Shown: positions 12,258 through 24,846 of the stretch, one piece after another | Layout of the letters: each line of letters starts with the position of its first letter | Position numbering within the stretch: position 1 is the first letter of the stretch | NCBI GenBank assembly: GCA_964023205.1 | Contig: OZ026850.1 | Span: forward strand, 7,947,770-8,011,769 | Reading direction: 5' to 3' | Origin: Lutraria lutraria | Lineage: Eukaryota > Mollusca > Bivalvia > Venerida > Mactridae | Length of the DNA: 64,000 nt | Program-made: the position numbers and the translations under genes | Notes under the pieces: model-generated | The model's input: only the letters and a program-made list of their open reading frames with translations | Told to the model about the DNA's origin: nothing | The model's database searches: none

Positions 12258-12452
12258 CATAGGAGCTCGAAGTCAGGAATTGTTTTTTTTCGGCAATTTT
12301 GCACTTTTCACATGTGATATTACCCAAACTTTAATAACCCGGTCGTATTTTGTCCAAATATTGACTTTTGTAAAATACTTGAAAACGGGTCGGGTAATCT
12401 GAAAAGTGCAAAATTGCCGAAAAAAAACAATTCCTGACTTCGAGCTCCTATG
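12258..12452. mobile_element. 195-bp hAT-type MITE with perfect 53-bp TIRs and 8-bp TSD
   Basis: The arms 12258-12310 and 12400-12452 are exact reverse complements, starting CATAGGAGCTCGAAGTCAGG. The flanks are the identical octamer GTGAATAT at 12250-12257 and 12453-12460. An 8-bp duplication points to the hAT superfamily. The perfect arms suggest recent insertion or conversion. The element would form a strong foldback. Confidence 0.9.
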
Positions 12453-12460
12453 GTGAATAT

Positions 12461-15400
12461 TTGGGTATCTATTTCAATGCGTTCTATGACGGACATCTTG
12501 CGCGCGATCACGTGATCGCTACCCAACGCTTTAATTTACGGAGTCCAGACCCTTCTATTTGAGTGACCCTGATTGAAGTAAAAAGAGTATGCTATTTAAT
12601 GCATAATAACATACGTACATTGTGTTAGTAATCACTTAACGTATTGATTAAACTTTGTTTAAAGCTCTTGGTACTCGGATCTTCTATTCTCCCGGCCCCT
12701 GTCCATTTATTTTTATTGTTTTTGGCACTTTTATTTTGTTCATTTGTCAGACAAAGATGCCTAAAGGAAGCTACGCCAGTGAAAACCGTACGACGCAGTC
12801 ACTCGGGGTGGCTTGAAAGCTGGAATGAACTTCTCTACTAACCAAATAATTAACACCTGAAACGTCAATCCTGGTCGACGTTTTGTGCATTCGGATCACA
12901 AACAGATGCCCACAATTTAAATCGCCTGCATAGTTGTTTTCTTGAAATTTGTCATAGTAACGAAGTCCCTTTTTGGACTTGATTTTTATCAAAATCAAGT
13001 CCTTTGTAATCGTTGACTTATATTTGTCGCTGGACTCCATAACAGCTTGGTTAAAAGAATGCCACATAAAGGAAATAGTACGCAACTAAATGGTATGTTT
13101 ATATAGAAGTATCTGGAATCTTTCCCCAATTAAGTGTGTCAGATCTAAATACATTTCAAATCATTCTATTGTAACTACATGGAAAGAGTCATGTATCTAA
13201 ATAAGTGCTTGTCGGTAGAAACATGAGATTTTCAAATGCGTAGAATTAAAACCGCGTATTCACTGTCCAATAAAATATCTTGCCGTAAAAGTAGTTCTAC
13301 TTTCGGTTTTCGTTCGATAGTTCAGAAAAATCTCCACATGCATTTGCAACAATCTACCATCGATGTGTGTGTTTTGTGCCTTTCTAACATTTCTTAATAT
13401 TACAAAGCGAATTCTCATTTAATCGTATTCCGTGATATTCACACCAACCAGTGTTATTTTGATGACGGAATCGCTATTTATAGACTCACTCCCCGCAGTG
13501 GCTAGTAGCAAAGCGTAACCGATGTGGGGAGTTTGATTTATCGAAGGTTGAATGTTAAAACTGCGGCTTAAGAATAATAATTCGAGTCGCTAAATACGAA
13601 CGTAAATTACTGGATACGTGCTTTTAAAATTTACTGTTTAAGAGTTCCTTTTACGCCAGATTATTTAGAATTACATAATCACGTCTGAATTTCATGCAAC
13701 ATCGGGTTAACTATAGGTCATATAGGTCTTACTCTACTGTGCAGGACCTTTTTGATTTGAGTGAACCTGAATGTGTTCAATGCGACGATGTTCTGTTGTG
13801 TTAAAACCAGAAGAATCAATGTTTGTATTTACTGTTACTGAAGTGTTGTTTACTAGTTTTGAACAATAAAGAGTTTTTAATGCAATTAAATTGTCCTCAA
13901 TTAATGTGCTAATCATTAAACGTTCCAATATCAGGCTTTTTTCATTTTAAAATTTTAGCAAAGGGACTATAGTAAAGCCCTAGCCTATGTCATTTACCTA
14001 TATGCATATGACCTGCATTACAATATGAATGAAAAATCGGTCCGTAATTTTAAATGTTAAAATATTTGTATGGGCTCGAACGATGTGGGTACACATTTCT
14101 CTCTTGTCTCGTATGGTAAAAATCAAGTCCGACAGTACTTTCAGTACTTTGATTTGCTTTGTTCCTTGTTGTGAGCACCGTAACCTCGTTGTGAGCAAGA
14201 CAAATGCAGTGTTTGTTCGTTCCGAAAACTTTATTCAGATGGTCAGAATATATTTGAATATGTTGGCTCGCACCATCATACCCTTCGGCAGGATATAAAA
14301 CTTCCACACCTCCTATTTGTTCATGTAACAAAATAGTATTTGACGAAGGTATTTGACGATGATAGTATGCATTACATTGCAGTTCATAGTCAAAGCCTCT
14401 TTTTCTTTAAAAGCTAACAGGTAAACCGTTTACCTCATAATGAGTCGTGTTCGTTTTCCTATTAAACGCACATCATCATAATTTCTGTAAAACTTGTGTA
14501 CTAAGATTATCAAACATGATCATAAACTTTTGACCAAATTAGGTGGAGATTAAATGGGAATTGTTCAACAGACAACTATTGTGCACATCTCTCAAAGAAA
14601 ACAAGGAAGCAAACATTAATGACCCAATGATTTACTTCTGAATCAAGATGTAAGGATTACAATTTACAAAATTAGAATCATTTGCAATCATGGATGACAT
14701 GTCATAAGTCAAGACTGAATAATATCTATCAATTTAACATAAATAGCTACTAACTACCAATAATAAAATTCATGAAGGTTTTAGTGTAAAACAAAAAGCA
14801 CATTGAAGTATAAGAAAGCAATGAATTAGTCAACAGTCCAACAGGCTTGAAGTATAAGAAAGCAATGAATTAGTCAACCGGCAACAGCTTTTTTCCATAA
14901 TCCCGATTTTTTTGGGCTATGTTGTGGGTATGTTGTCTTTAGAAACAGTTTAAAGGCTAGAAAAACCTGAACAAATAAATTCTCTGTATACAGGACAAAC
15001 ACTTACATACCTGCAAATGAGAGACTTTTTAAATGACAAAAATTACAAGATTGGCATTATCTTTGATACTGTGGAAAGTTTCACTTTAATTAACTAACAA
15101 TTACTAGTGTTTATGAACTGCAATGAAATTTGTGAAATTCATTTGAATGTACTAAGTAAGTATAAAATTGGATATACACTATAAACTAGTGTATAACTAC
15201 ATTCACTCAACAAACCTCACTCGTATCATTTTGATAAACATTCATCACCTATGAGTTTTTTATATCTTCAAACTGGAATTGATATTTTCAATACCTAGTC
15301 AAATATATAAATCTGCTCCATGAACACATCACAAGCTTTCAGTATTAAATGCATCATTTGAAACATTAAATTGTTGGCAATTCTAAAAGAGCGTGATCAA

Positions 15401-15550
15401 TATTCTCACTTGGTGTATAAAATAAAACAAAAATATTATTGCAAACATCCCATTACAATAGATATACATATCTATTAACCACAATGTAAATGACATCTGT
15501 ACTGAGCTTAAAGTGCAGAAAAAATATGACTAAAAAAGTCCTCATATAAA
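12461..15550. other. No recognisable gene
   Basis: Short overlapping open frames on both strands (12771-13085, 14029-14331) carry no family motif. A 12-bp-stem hairpin with arm GGACTTGATTTT lies at 12975-13002. A 32-bp direct repeat starting TTGAAGTATAAGAAAGCAAT occurs at 14803-14834 and 14847-14878. Nothing else stands out. Confidence 0.55.
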
Positions 15551-16054
15551 ACAAGAGGGCCAAGATGGCCCTTTATCGCTCACCTGAGAACAAAGGCACT
15601 ATAATTAATGACCAGATAATATAGTTTCCATCACGTATAACCCATTTTTATGTAGATTTTGAGATCAAAACCAACAATGAAGGTATAATATTGTTAAACA
15701 AGCTAAAACGTAGCAAATTCTCTTATCCAAGGGCCCATAACTCTTGAAGTTGTGGTCCAATTCCACCCATAACTTAACGTGTCCAAGACCGTAAGGTCAT
15801 GAAGGCGATAGAGTGTAAACAAGCTTTATATAGCAAATTTTGTAATTCAAGGGCCCATAATTCTAGAAGTTATTGTCCGATTTTGCCCATAATTTAACTT
15901 AGCCGAGACATTGTGGCCATATACATTGTGAGCAAGTTTGATCGCAATTTGTTAAGAGCTGTGGATGCTAGAGTGTAAACAAACTAATTGTGGATGGACA
16001 CCGGACATTCATTGATCCTAAAAGCTCACCTGATGAAATCAGGTGAGCTAAAAA
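15551..16054 (+). mobile_element. Head/tail repeat superfamily, type C copy 1
   Basis: It starts with the head CAAGAGGGCCAAGATGGCCC (a GGGCC/GGCCC palindrome) followed by TATCGCTCACCTGAG. It ends with a GGACACCGGACATTC stretch and ATCAGGTGAGCTAAAA. Head and tail CTCACCTGA/TCAGGTGAG form short inverted repeats. The core has two diverged units with AAGGGCCCATAA(C/T)TCT. No coding capacity. Confidence 0.8.
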
Positions 16055-16093
16055 TCCCCATCATGTCACAGTAATCTAGTTTCATCCAGGAGA

Positions 16094-17415
16094 TAACATG
16101 TTACAGATATACATAATAGATCTGATATCATCTGGAGATTTCACATTACATAAGTACATAATAGATCTGATATCATCTGGAGATTTCACATTACAGATAT
16201 ACATAATAGATCTGATATCATCTGGAGATTTCACATTACAGATGTACATAATAGATCTGATATCATCTGGAGATTTCACATTACAGATATACATAATAGA
16301 TCTGAAATCATCTGGAGATTTCACATTACAGATATACATAATAGATCTGATATCATCTGGAGATTTCACATTACAGATGTACATAATAGATCTGAAATCA
16401 TCTGGAGATTTCACATTACAGATGTACATAATAGATCTGATATCATCTGGAGATTTCACATTACATAAGTACATAATAGATCTGATATCATCTGGAGATT
16501 TCACATTACAGATATACATAATAGATCTGATATCATCTGGAGATTTCACATTACAGATGTACATAATAGATCTGATATCATCTGGAGATTTCACATTACA
16601 GATGTACATAATAGATCTGATATCATCTGGAGATTTCACATTACAGATATACATAATAGATCTGAAATCATCTGGAGATTTCACATTACAGATATACATA
16701 ATAGATCTGATATCATCTGGAGATTTCACATTACTGACATACCTAATAGATCTGATATCATCTGGAGATTTCACATTACAGATGTACATAATAGATCTGA
16801 AATCATCTGGAGATTTCACATTACAGATATACATAATAGATCTGATATCATCTGGAGATTTCACATTACTGACATACCTAATAGATCTGATATCATCTGG
16901 AGATTTCACATTACAGATGTACATAATAGATCTGAAATCATCTGGAGATTTCACATTACAGATATACATAATAGATCTGATATCATCTGGAGATTTCACA
17001 TTACAGATGTACATAATAGATCTGAAATCATCTGGAGATTTCATGTTACAGATATACATAATAGATCTGATATCATCTGGAGATTTCATGTTACAGATAT
17101 ACATAATAGATCTGATATCATCTGGAGATTTCACATTACAGATGTACATAATAGATCTGAAATCATCTGGAGATTTCATGTTACAGATATACATAATAGA
17201 TCTGATATCATCTGGAGGTTTTCACTATTTCACATTACAGATATACATAATAGATCTGAAATCATCTGGAGATTTCACATTACAGATATACATAATAGAT
17301 CTGATATCATCTGGAGATTTCATGTTACAGATATACATAATAGATCTGATATCATCTGGAGATTTCATGTTACAGATATACATAATAGATCTTATATCAT
17401 CTGGAGGTTTTCACT
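16094..17415. repeat. 45-bp minisatellite, about 29 copies
   Basis: The unit is 45 bp, containing ACATAATAGATCTGATATCA then TCTGGAGATTTCACATT. Variants differ mainly at GATATC versus GAAATC and at CACATT versus CATGTT. One array member carries a 14-bp insertion at about 17217. Because 45 is a multiple of 3 and the unit has no stop in one frame of each strand, long 15-residue-periodic open frames exist on both strands (16098-17417 plus, 16082-17194 minus). These are by-products and not evidence of a protein. Confidence 0.95.
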
Positions 17416-19134
17416 GATTCACTCAAAATTAAATAAATTATACAGATGTTTAAAACACAAAATGAACTGTACTGATTACAATAAAGATAAGAATATGAAA
17501 AAAATGAAAATGACTAGTTAAAAGTGAATGTACTCAAATATTTATAATAGAGATGTACACACTGAAAGCTGAAACAGATAGTGAACAACTGAAAGCAGAG
17601 AAAATGTAGGGGTTTTCTCAACAAAAAAATGTTCCGATTCCTTCTTTAGCAAAAAATAATCCTATATTTTCAGTATTATAAATACTGTATGCAAGTACAA
17701 GTTACCAATGCTGTAACACTTCCTAAAGTAAGCGTAGGATGTAGGTCCTACATATTATGATGTCTTCATGTAATATTGAACTTATATAATGACACTATGT
17801 CATACAAATAGAATGAGCCTTACATAAATCGATATAAACTCAGGCGAGAATAAACCAACACAAGTAAATGTATAGCTTATGTACACTGCTTAATTACATC
17901 GCGTGCCAAAAGCTAACCCAAAAAATATGTTTCATGTACATTTGTAACCTTCTGGCACGTAAAAAGTATAATGTGAAATTCACCGACAATGACATTATTT
18001 TTTTTATCAAGATCATAATTATTTAGCTTATCTACATTGACATCGTTGATGACATGAAGGGAAACATGGAGCGTCCACCCCTAGCTATACAACAGATGTA
18101 CGCCTCGACTACAAATAACTATGGGATAGAATGAGCTAGAAGATAATTATGTTAATGAAGAAGACCTTTGTAGATATTGAAAAATCAAGAAAATTAACAG
18201 AAACTTTGTCCGTACCTTTTTTCATTCGTATGTCCGGTTGTCATTTTATGTATATTTGTATGTACATTCGTCCATTGGTCTTGTCATTTTGACTGTTTGC
18301 TGTTCTAATAGTTTACCCGTCCATCTTTCCGTCCGTCCGAAAATCTTGTGTCACAATTTTTATAACTCAAACAGCATTATGTACAGAGTTATGAAATTAT
18401 ATAGGAATGTTTATCAGCATATGAAGTTGTGCTTTTTTAAAGGGTTTTAACTTAAGTCAAAGGCTTGAAGACTCTAGAGTTATCTGTCCATGTATTTGTA
18501 TTTTGGTATTAGTATTACATATATGAAAGTCTTGTGCCACACATAGAGTGGATGCATCTGTGTCATATGTTTGTATAACAATTAAATCAAATGTCATGTA
18601 ATTAAAGCAAACTTCTAAATGTTGATAGGAAAACATTAAATGGATATTTATCAAATTAAAGTCTTTGGTACTAATATAGGAATTAAATATTTTATTGTTT
18701 CGGAACTTGTCCTACGTAATACAACAGATGGAGTAACACCTTATAGCTGATTCCTTGGTTGTTAGAAGGGCACATTCGGTGGCGATTACCTGACCAGCTA
18801 ACCCAGGAATTGTACAGAGGGCTGACTCTGTTTCAATTATGCTTGATGGCTTTATGAAGCGCAAAATTACCAATGATCCTAAGAGAACTTGGTATTTTGG
18901 CGTCTTCGAGTGAGAGTGACACTGACCTAATTGCAACATGACGTGTTTGAAAAATAAATTACTCAATTACTGCAGGACTGGTTTTATTTGCGTTAGTTTT
19001 ATTTCGGCTAATATTCACGAAACGAATACCTCGCAAATTTATAAATGTTGCAAATAAATGCTGAGTTTTATAATGGAAAATGAATATGTCCAAAAATATG
19101 CAACTTAATTCTGTAATAGTATTTTATTGTAGAA
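17416..19134. other. Intergenic stretch with a minus-oriented dispersed repeat
   Basis: At about 18200-18500 there is a diverged repeat with CCGTCCATCTTTCCGTCCGT followed by an AAAATCTTGTGTCACAA motif, which looks like the GGACGGACG-rich end of a dispersed repeat read on the other strand. A segment at about 17550-17625 is inverted relative to 24222-24297. The open frame at 18712-18966 (minus) has no recognised motif. No gene is supported. Confidence 0.45.
17550..17625 (+). repeat. Dispersed repeat, inverted partner of 24222-24297
   Basis: It begins AGAGATGTACACACTGA and ends GGGGTTTTCTCAACA, with about 90% agreement to the reverse complement of 24222-24297. Weaker similarity continues a few tens of bases past the CAACA end. 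Confidence 0.75.
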
Positions 19135-19651
19135 CTAGAACTGCCACAGAGTTACTTAAATACCCCCACATACCACCTTGTCACAGATGTATGGCTTCTA
19201 GTAGTACAAAATCCGTGCGATTATCCGTGTGATTGCTAATTATTAAAATGATGGTGATCAGTTAATTTAAAATCCCACAATAGATAACTGAAAGACAAGC
19301 TAATTTATGGCCATTTTTGAGAATTGATATTCAAGTGTGACCATGACCTTGGAGATATTGACGTAATTCAATTGCATGACACACCATCCCATGATGGTGA
19401 ACAAATGTACCAAGTGATTTTAAAATCTCACAATGAATGCCATAGTTATGGCCTGTACAAGCTAATTTATGGCCATTTTTTACCTTTGAACTCCAAGTGT
19501 GACCTTGACCTTGGAGATATTGACGTAATTCTTTCACATGACACACCGTCCCATGATGGTGAACAAATGTACCAAGTGATTTTAAAATCTCACAATGAAT
19601 GACATAGTTATGCTCCCCCCCCCCCCCTACCAATGGTAGTGGGGGTATGAT
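19135..19651 (+). mobile_element. Type D dispersed repeat (CTAGAACTGCCACAGAG head), copy 1
   Basis: The head CTAGAACTGCCACAGAGT is followed by TACCCCCA and the end is TGGGGGTATGATAA, so TACCCCCA/TGGGGGTA are inverted ends. The core holds two ~166-bp tandem units with GTGACC(A/T)TGACCTTGGAG. A C13 run precedes the tail. The open frames at 19324-19633 on both strands are by-products. Confidence 0.7.
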
Positions 19652-21701
19652 AATCAGTTTAGTTAATCTGTTGAAAGCAATATATTAACAATAAACGTGT
19701 ACTTTTAATGTTTGCAATTAAGTTTTTTACTAAACTATCATTAGGTGAACAATTTTGGACATCGTTTGAACATACTAGTAACAGTTTTTCACACTTACCT
19801 ACTGTTTGTAAAACTTAACTTCCACAACAATCCCAAACTATTATCAATCTATTTTATTATACTTTATTATATAAAACACTGAATCACAACTTAAATGTCG
19901 AACAGATCAGGTGTGACACACAAATATCAAAGCAATGATAGCGTGTCATTGATCGCACTTTATTTCTGCCTGACGACGTCGCGAATTCATCAATACGCGA
20001 ATAAAGAAAACAGCTTATTTTTAACAAAAAAAACGCGAAATTTGACCTTGCGAAATTAAAGCGTTCTACAGTACGTAATTACAAATTATTATACAGCCTC
20101 CGCACTGGTATAGTGCGATTTTCTTAAACTTTCAAAGTTGCATGATTATACGGTCAATGATTGCATTTATGTTTAGCTTCGGTGAGGTTCGATTACTTTC
20201 GTAAGTTATACGATCATTTTCATTTTACTGTTATATCAACACGTTGATTGGAACATTCCCTAACAGTAAAATAAACAAAAATTATCGATGTGGTACGAAG
20301 CTAAAATTAATCGCATTCAGCAATTCAGTATCAATTTAAAAATCAAAGGCCTGAAGGCCTGAAATGAGATGAATTTTGTGACGTAGGGATATCTCTGAGT
20401 TGATACAAAATTTAAAACTGTATCAATAATTCTGTCCGAAATGAGGACCTAGTAATGTTTATTTAATCAAATATTAAAGTTCAAGGATCATATTGCCTGT
20501 TTAACCCTTTACTCCATAGCCCTAGTTAATATACATACTGTATACTGATAATGGATCAGATAAACTTGGTACGCTGTCTTTATACAGGTTATTGGGAAAT
20601 GCTACTGTTTTGACACATGTCTACTTCATCACTGGTTTATTATACTAAATATAATCCCATCAAATTATAGTAAATATAAAAGTTGTTCATAATTTAATAA
20701 CCTTCTTATGGTGACATTTTTGTAACTGTGGGATAAATATTAAAAGAAATAAAGGGGAACAAAAATTGCAAAAAATTCTGTAAGCTTATTTTTGCCTTTT
20801 CTGATTTGTTTCTATTGACACCTGGTCATTTTATCACTTCATTGTAATGCTAAATAATGGTTCTATTATTTCTGAATTATGCCAAATTGATTGTATTTAA
20901 TTTATTTCACTTGCTATGCAAAAATATCTGATGTTAGGCAAATATTTAGGGCAATATGTATACAAACTGCAAAGTCCATGTTTTTTCATCATCCTTTTTC
21001 TTAAATTTGCCATTTCTGTTTACTATGAGACATACAATAAAAAATCTTAAAGCAAGAATTGTTATTGCGAACTCCACTAAATTATGCTTTGGGCTGTAAA
21101 AATCAATACTTTACACTCAAGATTAAATAAATGTGCAAAGGTGATTGAAGTGCACATTTAGGAATTTATGTCCAGCAATCAAGGTCATCATGACCCAGAC
21201 AGAGTGTCTGATAAATGTGTCAAGTTCAAAGGATGTTTTTAAAACAATCAGAGGTTGTTAAAGTGTACAGTACAAAAACTTTGACCTAGTTGATCATAAT
21301 TTGGCATGCTAAATGTGGTGGACTATGTTTTTGACTGATCTTCAATTGCAAGACCACCCACGTAGATTAAATGTTCAAATAGGTAGCACGTGCCAGATAA
21401 AAAAATATTGAAAGGGGGGTCATAAAACACCAAGGTGACGCATTATTTTGATAATTATATACTGAAAGTGTTCTGCCGACTTAATTCCATTGATGTCTGC
21501 ATCAATTAACACCAAATTCGTTATGTTTTCAATTGTTTATCACACGCATTCATGGTGAGTCTTTGTGACTTGAATATTGTTTTACATCAAAGACGAGTAA
21601 AGCGGTCGTATATGACTTTTACTGGATCAAATTTGTTTGATGATACAGAATGAAGGTTAATATTTACGTATGTTTAGACAAATCTCCGAGCATATGATGT
21701 C
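19652..21701. other. No recognisable gene
   Basis: AT-rich. A 12-bp inverted repeat (ATTTTACTGTTA / TAACAGTAAAAT) brackets about 28 bp at 20221-20272. Nothing else is supported. Confidence 0.5.
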
Positions 21702-23006
21702 AACAAGAGGGCCAAGATGGCCCTATATCGCTCACATGACAATCACTGTTCACTCATTAAAACATTGTTTTGAACCGGTGACCTAGTTTTTGACCCCAGA
21801 TGACCCATGTTAGAACTTGTCCTACATATAAATAAGACAAACATTCTGACAAAATTTGGTGAAGATCCAATCAAAACCATGAAAACTACAGCATAGACAA
21901 GGTTTTCCTAAGATTTGACCTCGTGACCTAGTTTTTGAACCCAGTCGACCTATGTTCGAATTTGTCTTACATATCATTAAGACAAACATTCTGACTAGGT
22001 TTGGTGAAGATACGATCAAAATTTGACATCTACAGTGTTAATAAGGTTTTCCTAAGATTTGACCTTGTGACCTGGTTTTTGACCCTAGGTGACCCATATT
22101 TGAACTTGTCCTTAATATCATTAAGACAAACAATCTGACAAGGTTTGGCCAAGATCCAATTTAAACCATGAGCTTTTACAAGATTTTTACCTAAGATTTG
22201 ACCTGGTGACCCAGTTTTTGACCCCGGCTGACCCATGTTCAACCTTGACCCACATATCATTGAGGCAAACATTCTGACAAGGTTTGGTGAAGATCCAATT
22301 AAAACTGTGACATCTACAGTGTTAACAAAGTATTCCTAAGATTTGACCTGGTGACCTAGTTATTGACCCCAGATGACCCATATTTATACTTGACCGTTAT
22401 ATCATTAAAACAAACGATTTGACAAAGTTTGGTGAAGATCCAATAATAACTGTGAAATCTACAGTGTTAACATGGTTTTGCATAAGATTTGACCTAGCGA
22501 CCTAGTTTTTGACCCAAGATGACCCATGTTCGAACTCGTCCAAGATATTATGAAGACAAACATTCTGACAAGGTTTCATGATCATCCAATCAAAACAGTG
22601 ACTTCTAGAGTGTTCACAAGGTTTTCCAGCAATTTGCCCTAGTGACCTAGTTTTACTACAGAAATGACCCATTATCAAACTTGACCTACATAGTATTAAA
22701 ATAAACATTCTGACAAAGTTTCATGAAGATCCAGTCAAAACAGTGATTTCTAAAGTGTTCACAAGGTTTTCCCTTATTTGGCCCTGGTGACCTAGTTTTT
22801 TACCCCAAATGGCCCAATATTGAACTCGTCCGAGATTTTGTTGATATTAACGTTCTGACCCAGTTTTGCTAAAATTGAGCTAAAAATGTGGCCCCTAGTG
22901 TGGTCACAACATAAAGTTTGACGACGCACGACGCACACCGCACGACGCCGGACGGAGAGTGATCCTAATAGCTCTCTTTGTCACTTTGTGACATGTGAGC
23001 TAAAAA
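21702..23006 (+). mobile_element. Head/tail repeat superfamily, type A copy 1 (full length)
   Basis: Head CAAGAGGGCCAAGATGGCCC, then TATCGCTCACATGAC. The core has about eight ~145-bp tandem units, each with GGTGACCTAGTTTTTGACCC, GATGACCCAT and ACAAACATTCTGACAAGG. A GACGACGCACGACGCAC-rich block follows and the tail is GACATGTGAGCTAAAA. GCTCACATG at the head and CATGTGAGC at the tail are inverted repeats. No coding capacity; short minus-strand open frames inside are repeat by-products. Confidence 0.85.
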
Positions 23007-23272
23007 TGAACCGTGTGCATGCAGACTTCAGTGTTCATGATACGTCGAGTGATCGGCGCATGACTCGTTTTGTGTTTACATGATATTTACAACATTTACT
23101 GAATAATAGACGAAATATTTTTGTTCATGGAATATTGGAAATTATAATTTTTGAAATAAAAAACGGCAATATTTCGAAGAGAAAGGCATGTGTTTAAGTT
23201 GAACACCGACTTGATTTGATTGGTAGAGTCATATTGTTCTTCAATAAATAAGTCCCGCCCTAGAGAAGATTA

Positions 23273-23832
23273 AACAAGAGGGCCACAATGGCCCTTTATC
23301 GCTCATCTGAGAACAAAGGCCAATAATTAATGACCAGGTAATATAGTTTCCATCTCGTAAAACTCATTTTTACGTAGATTTTGAGATCAAAACCAACAAT
23401 GAAGGTATAATACTGTTAAACAAGCTAAAACGTAGCAAATTTTCTAATCCAAGGGCCAATAACTCTTGAAGTTGTGGTCCGATTCCACCCATAACTGTAC
23501 TAGTCCAAAACCATAAGGTCATACACATTCATTGTAAATATGATTAGGATTGGTGATTAAATGAATGCGGTAGAGTGTAAACAAATATAGCAAATTTTCT
23601 AAGTCAAGGGTGCATAACTCTTGAAGTTATTGTCCGATTTTGCTCATAATCGAACTTAGCCGAAACATTGTGGCCATATACAATTGTGAGCAAGTTTAAT
23701 CACGATTCGTTAAGAGCTGCGGATGCTAGAGTGTAAACAAACTAATTGTGGACGGACGACGTATGATGAACGCCGGACGCCGGACATTCAACGATCCTAA
23801 AAGCTCACCTGATGAATCAGGTGAGCTAAAAA
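23273..23832 (+). mobile_element. Head/tail repeat superfamily, type C copy 2
   Basis: Same layout as 15551-16054: CAAGAGGGCCACAATGGCCC head, TCGCTCATCTGAG, two core units, a GGACGACG...CGCCGGACATTC block and ATCAGGTGAGCTAAAA tail. The two copies are clearly alignable along their length. Confidence 0.8.
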
Positions 23833-24027
23833 TGATATGGAAATTTGTCACACGTGTCAACTGTAAAAACAATACGGCACCATAAAACTCTGGGTGACAT
23901 TAAAATTTGATAACAATTAGGGACCCATCAAGGTTATTTGTCATATTTCTTTGTCATTGTTCGCTGAAATATATGCATTGATTATCAATTTCCTTGCTTT
24001 TACTTTCAACAGCTGAAAAACGCACTT

Positions 24028-24033
24028 TTTATT
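24028..24033 (-). promoter_or_regulatory. Candidate polyadenylation signal for the MBOAT1/2-like gene
   Basis: AATAAA read on the minus strand, about 715 bases past the stop codon. It is the first canonical hexamer I noticed downstream. The sequence is AT-rich, so chance occurrence is likely. Confidence 0.25.
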
Positions 24034-24221
24034 AAACCTCGTGTCAAAATGATACCAGGTACAGTAGATTATACTAAGCTAAAAATAGAAAATCAATACA
24101 GTTATATCCGTAAGTTAATCTCAGGGTGTTTAACTTTGCGCAGTACTTACAAGTAAATTCATCTCATAAAAAAGATGTGATTATCTTTGCTTGGCCTAAG
24201 AAAGAAATCGCAAAATATTTG

Positions 24222-24297
24222 TTGAGAAAACCCCCACATTATCTCCGCTTTCAGTTGTTCACTATCCGTTTCAGCTCTCAGTGTGTACATCTCTAAT
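24222..24297 (-). repeat. Dispersed repeat in the MBOAT1/2-like 3' flank
   Basis: Inverted partner of 17550-17625. It lies about 450 bases past the MBOAT1/2-like stop and may be part of its 3' UTR. Whether it is a mobile fragment or a duplicated UTR piece is unclear. Confidence 0.7.
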
Positions 24298-24746
24298 ACC
24301 AGTAATGCAAAATAAAATTAACAAAAGTCAATAAGATCATTTATGATACAGAAGTGTAACCACTTCTAATAAGTAAAACAATACAAAATAAAAATATCAA
24401 AAGCCAATATGATCAGCTATGATATAAAAGTTTCATTGAATGCATATAAATAGTAAGTCAGTACGAGTACTAAAATATGTAATTATATATATGTATCTAC
24501 ATACATGTATATACATGTATATCTATATGATAATATGAGGAGGCTACCTCAACATACAAGTATACATGAACAAGTCAAGCCAAAATTTAAAAACAAACAT
24601 GTCTGAGAGATTTACTAATTGCAAAAAATGTAAGTCATCAAATACTAATAATTGGTGTAAATTCTTTACTGTATCTTTTTGTGACTAGACAACGTTTGTT
24701 GCGTGTTAGATACATTAGTCATCTCTCCATTCATCTCGCTGTTCTG

Positions 24747-24846
24747 TCATGGTTTAATTGTTGGTTTCTCTGATACTGGTGTTGGAATGTAAGGTATAAC
24801 TATCAACACCATAATCATCACAATATGTAGACTCCAGTACATATTA
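24747..24846 (-). CDS. MBOAT1/2: MBOAT1/2-like terminal coding exon I
   Basis: This exon has 100 bp of coding sequence after acceptor TTGTTTACAG. It completes a split tyrosine codon and encodes a last hydrophobic segment (YWSLHIVMIMVLIVIPYIP) followed by a short polar tail and TGA at 24747-24749. Its place after exon H and the final membrane helix match MBOAT1/2. The 3' UTR runs to lower coordinates; its end is not defined. Confidence 0.9.

Noticed and set aside
12771..13085. 104-codon minus-strand frame
   Set aside because: No family motif and it spans a strong hairpin; I could not support a gene.
13490..13540. Possible tRNA-like fold around CTCCCCGCA and TGTGGGGAG
   Set aside because: No T-loop or A/B box promoter motifs fit; only one imperfect stem.
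16082..17417. Two long repetitive open frames on opposite strands as a repeat protein gene
   Set aside because: Unit length is divisible by 3 and has no stop in either frame; no start context, splice sites or non-repeat domains.
21822..22708. Small minus-strand frames with repeated GSKTRSxGQILGKP peptides
   Set aside because: They recur wherever the type A repeat core occurs and are antisense shadows of the tandem units.
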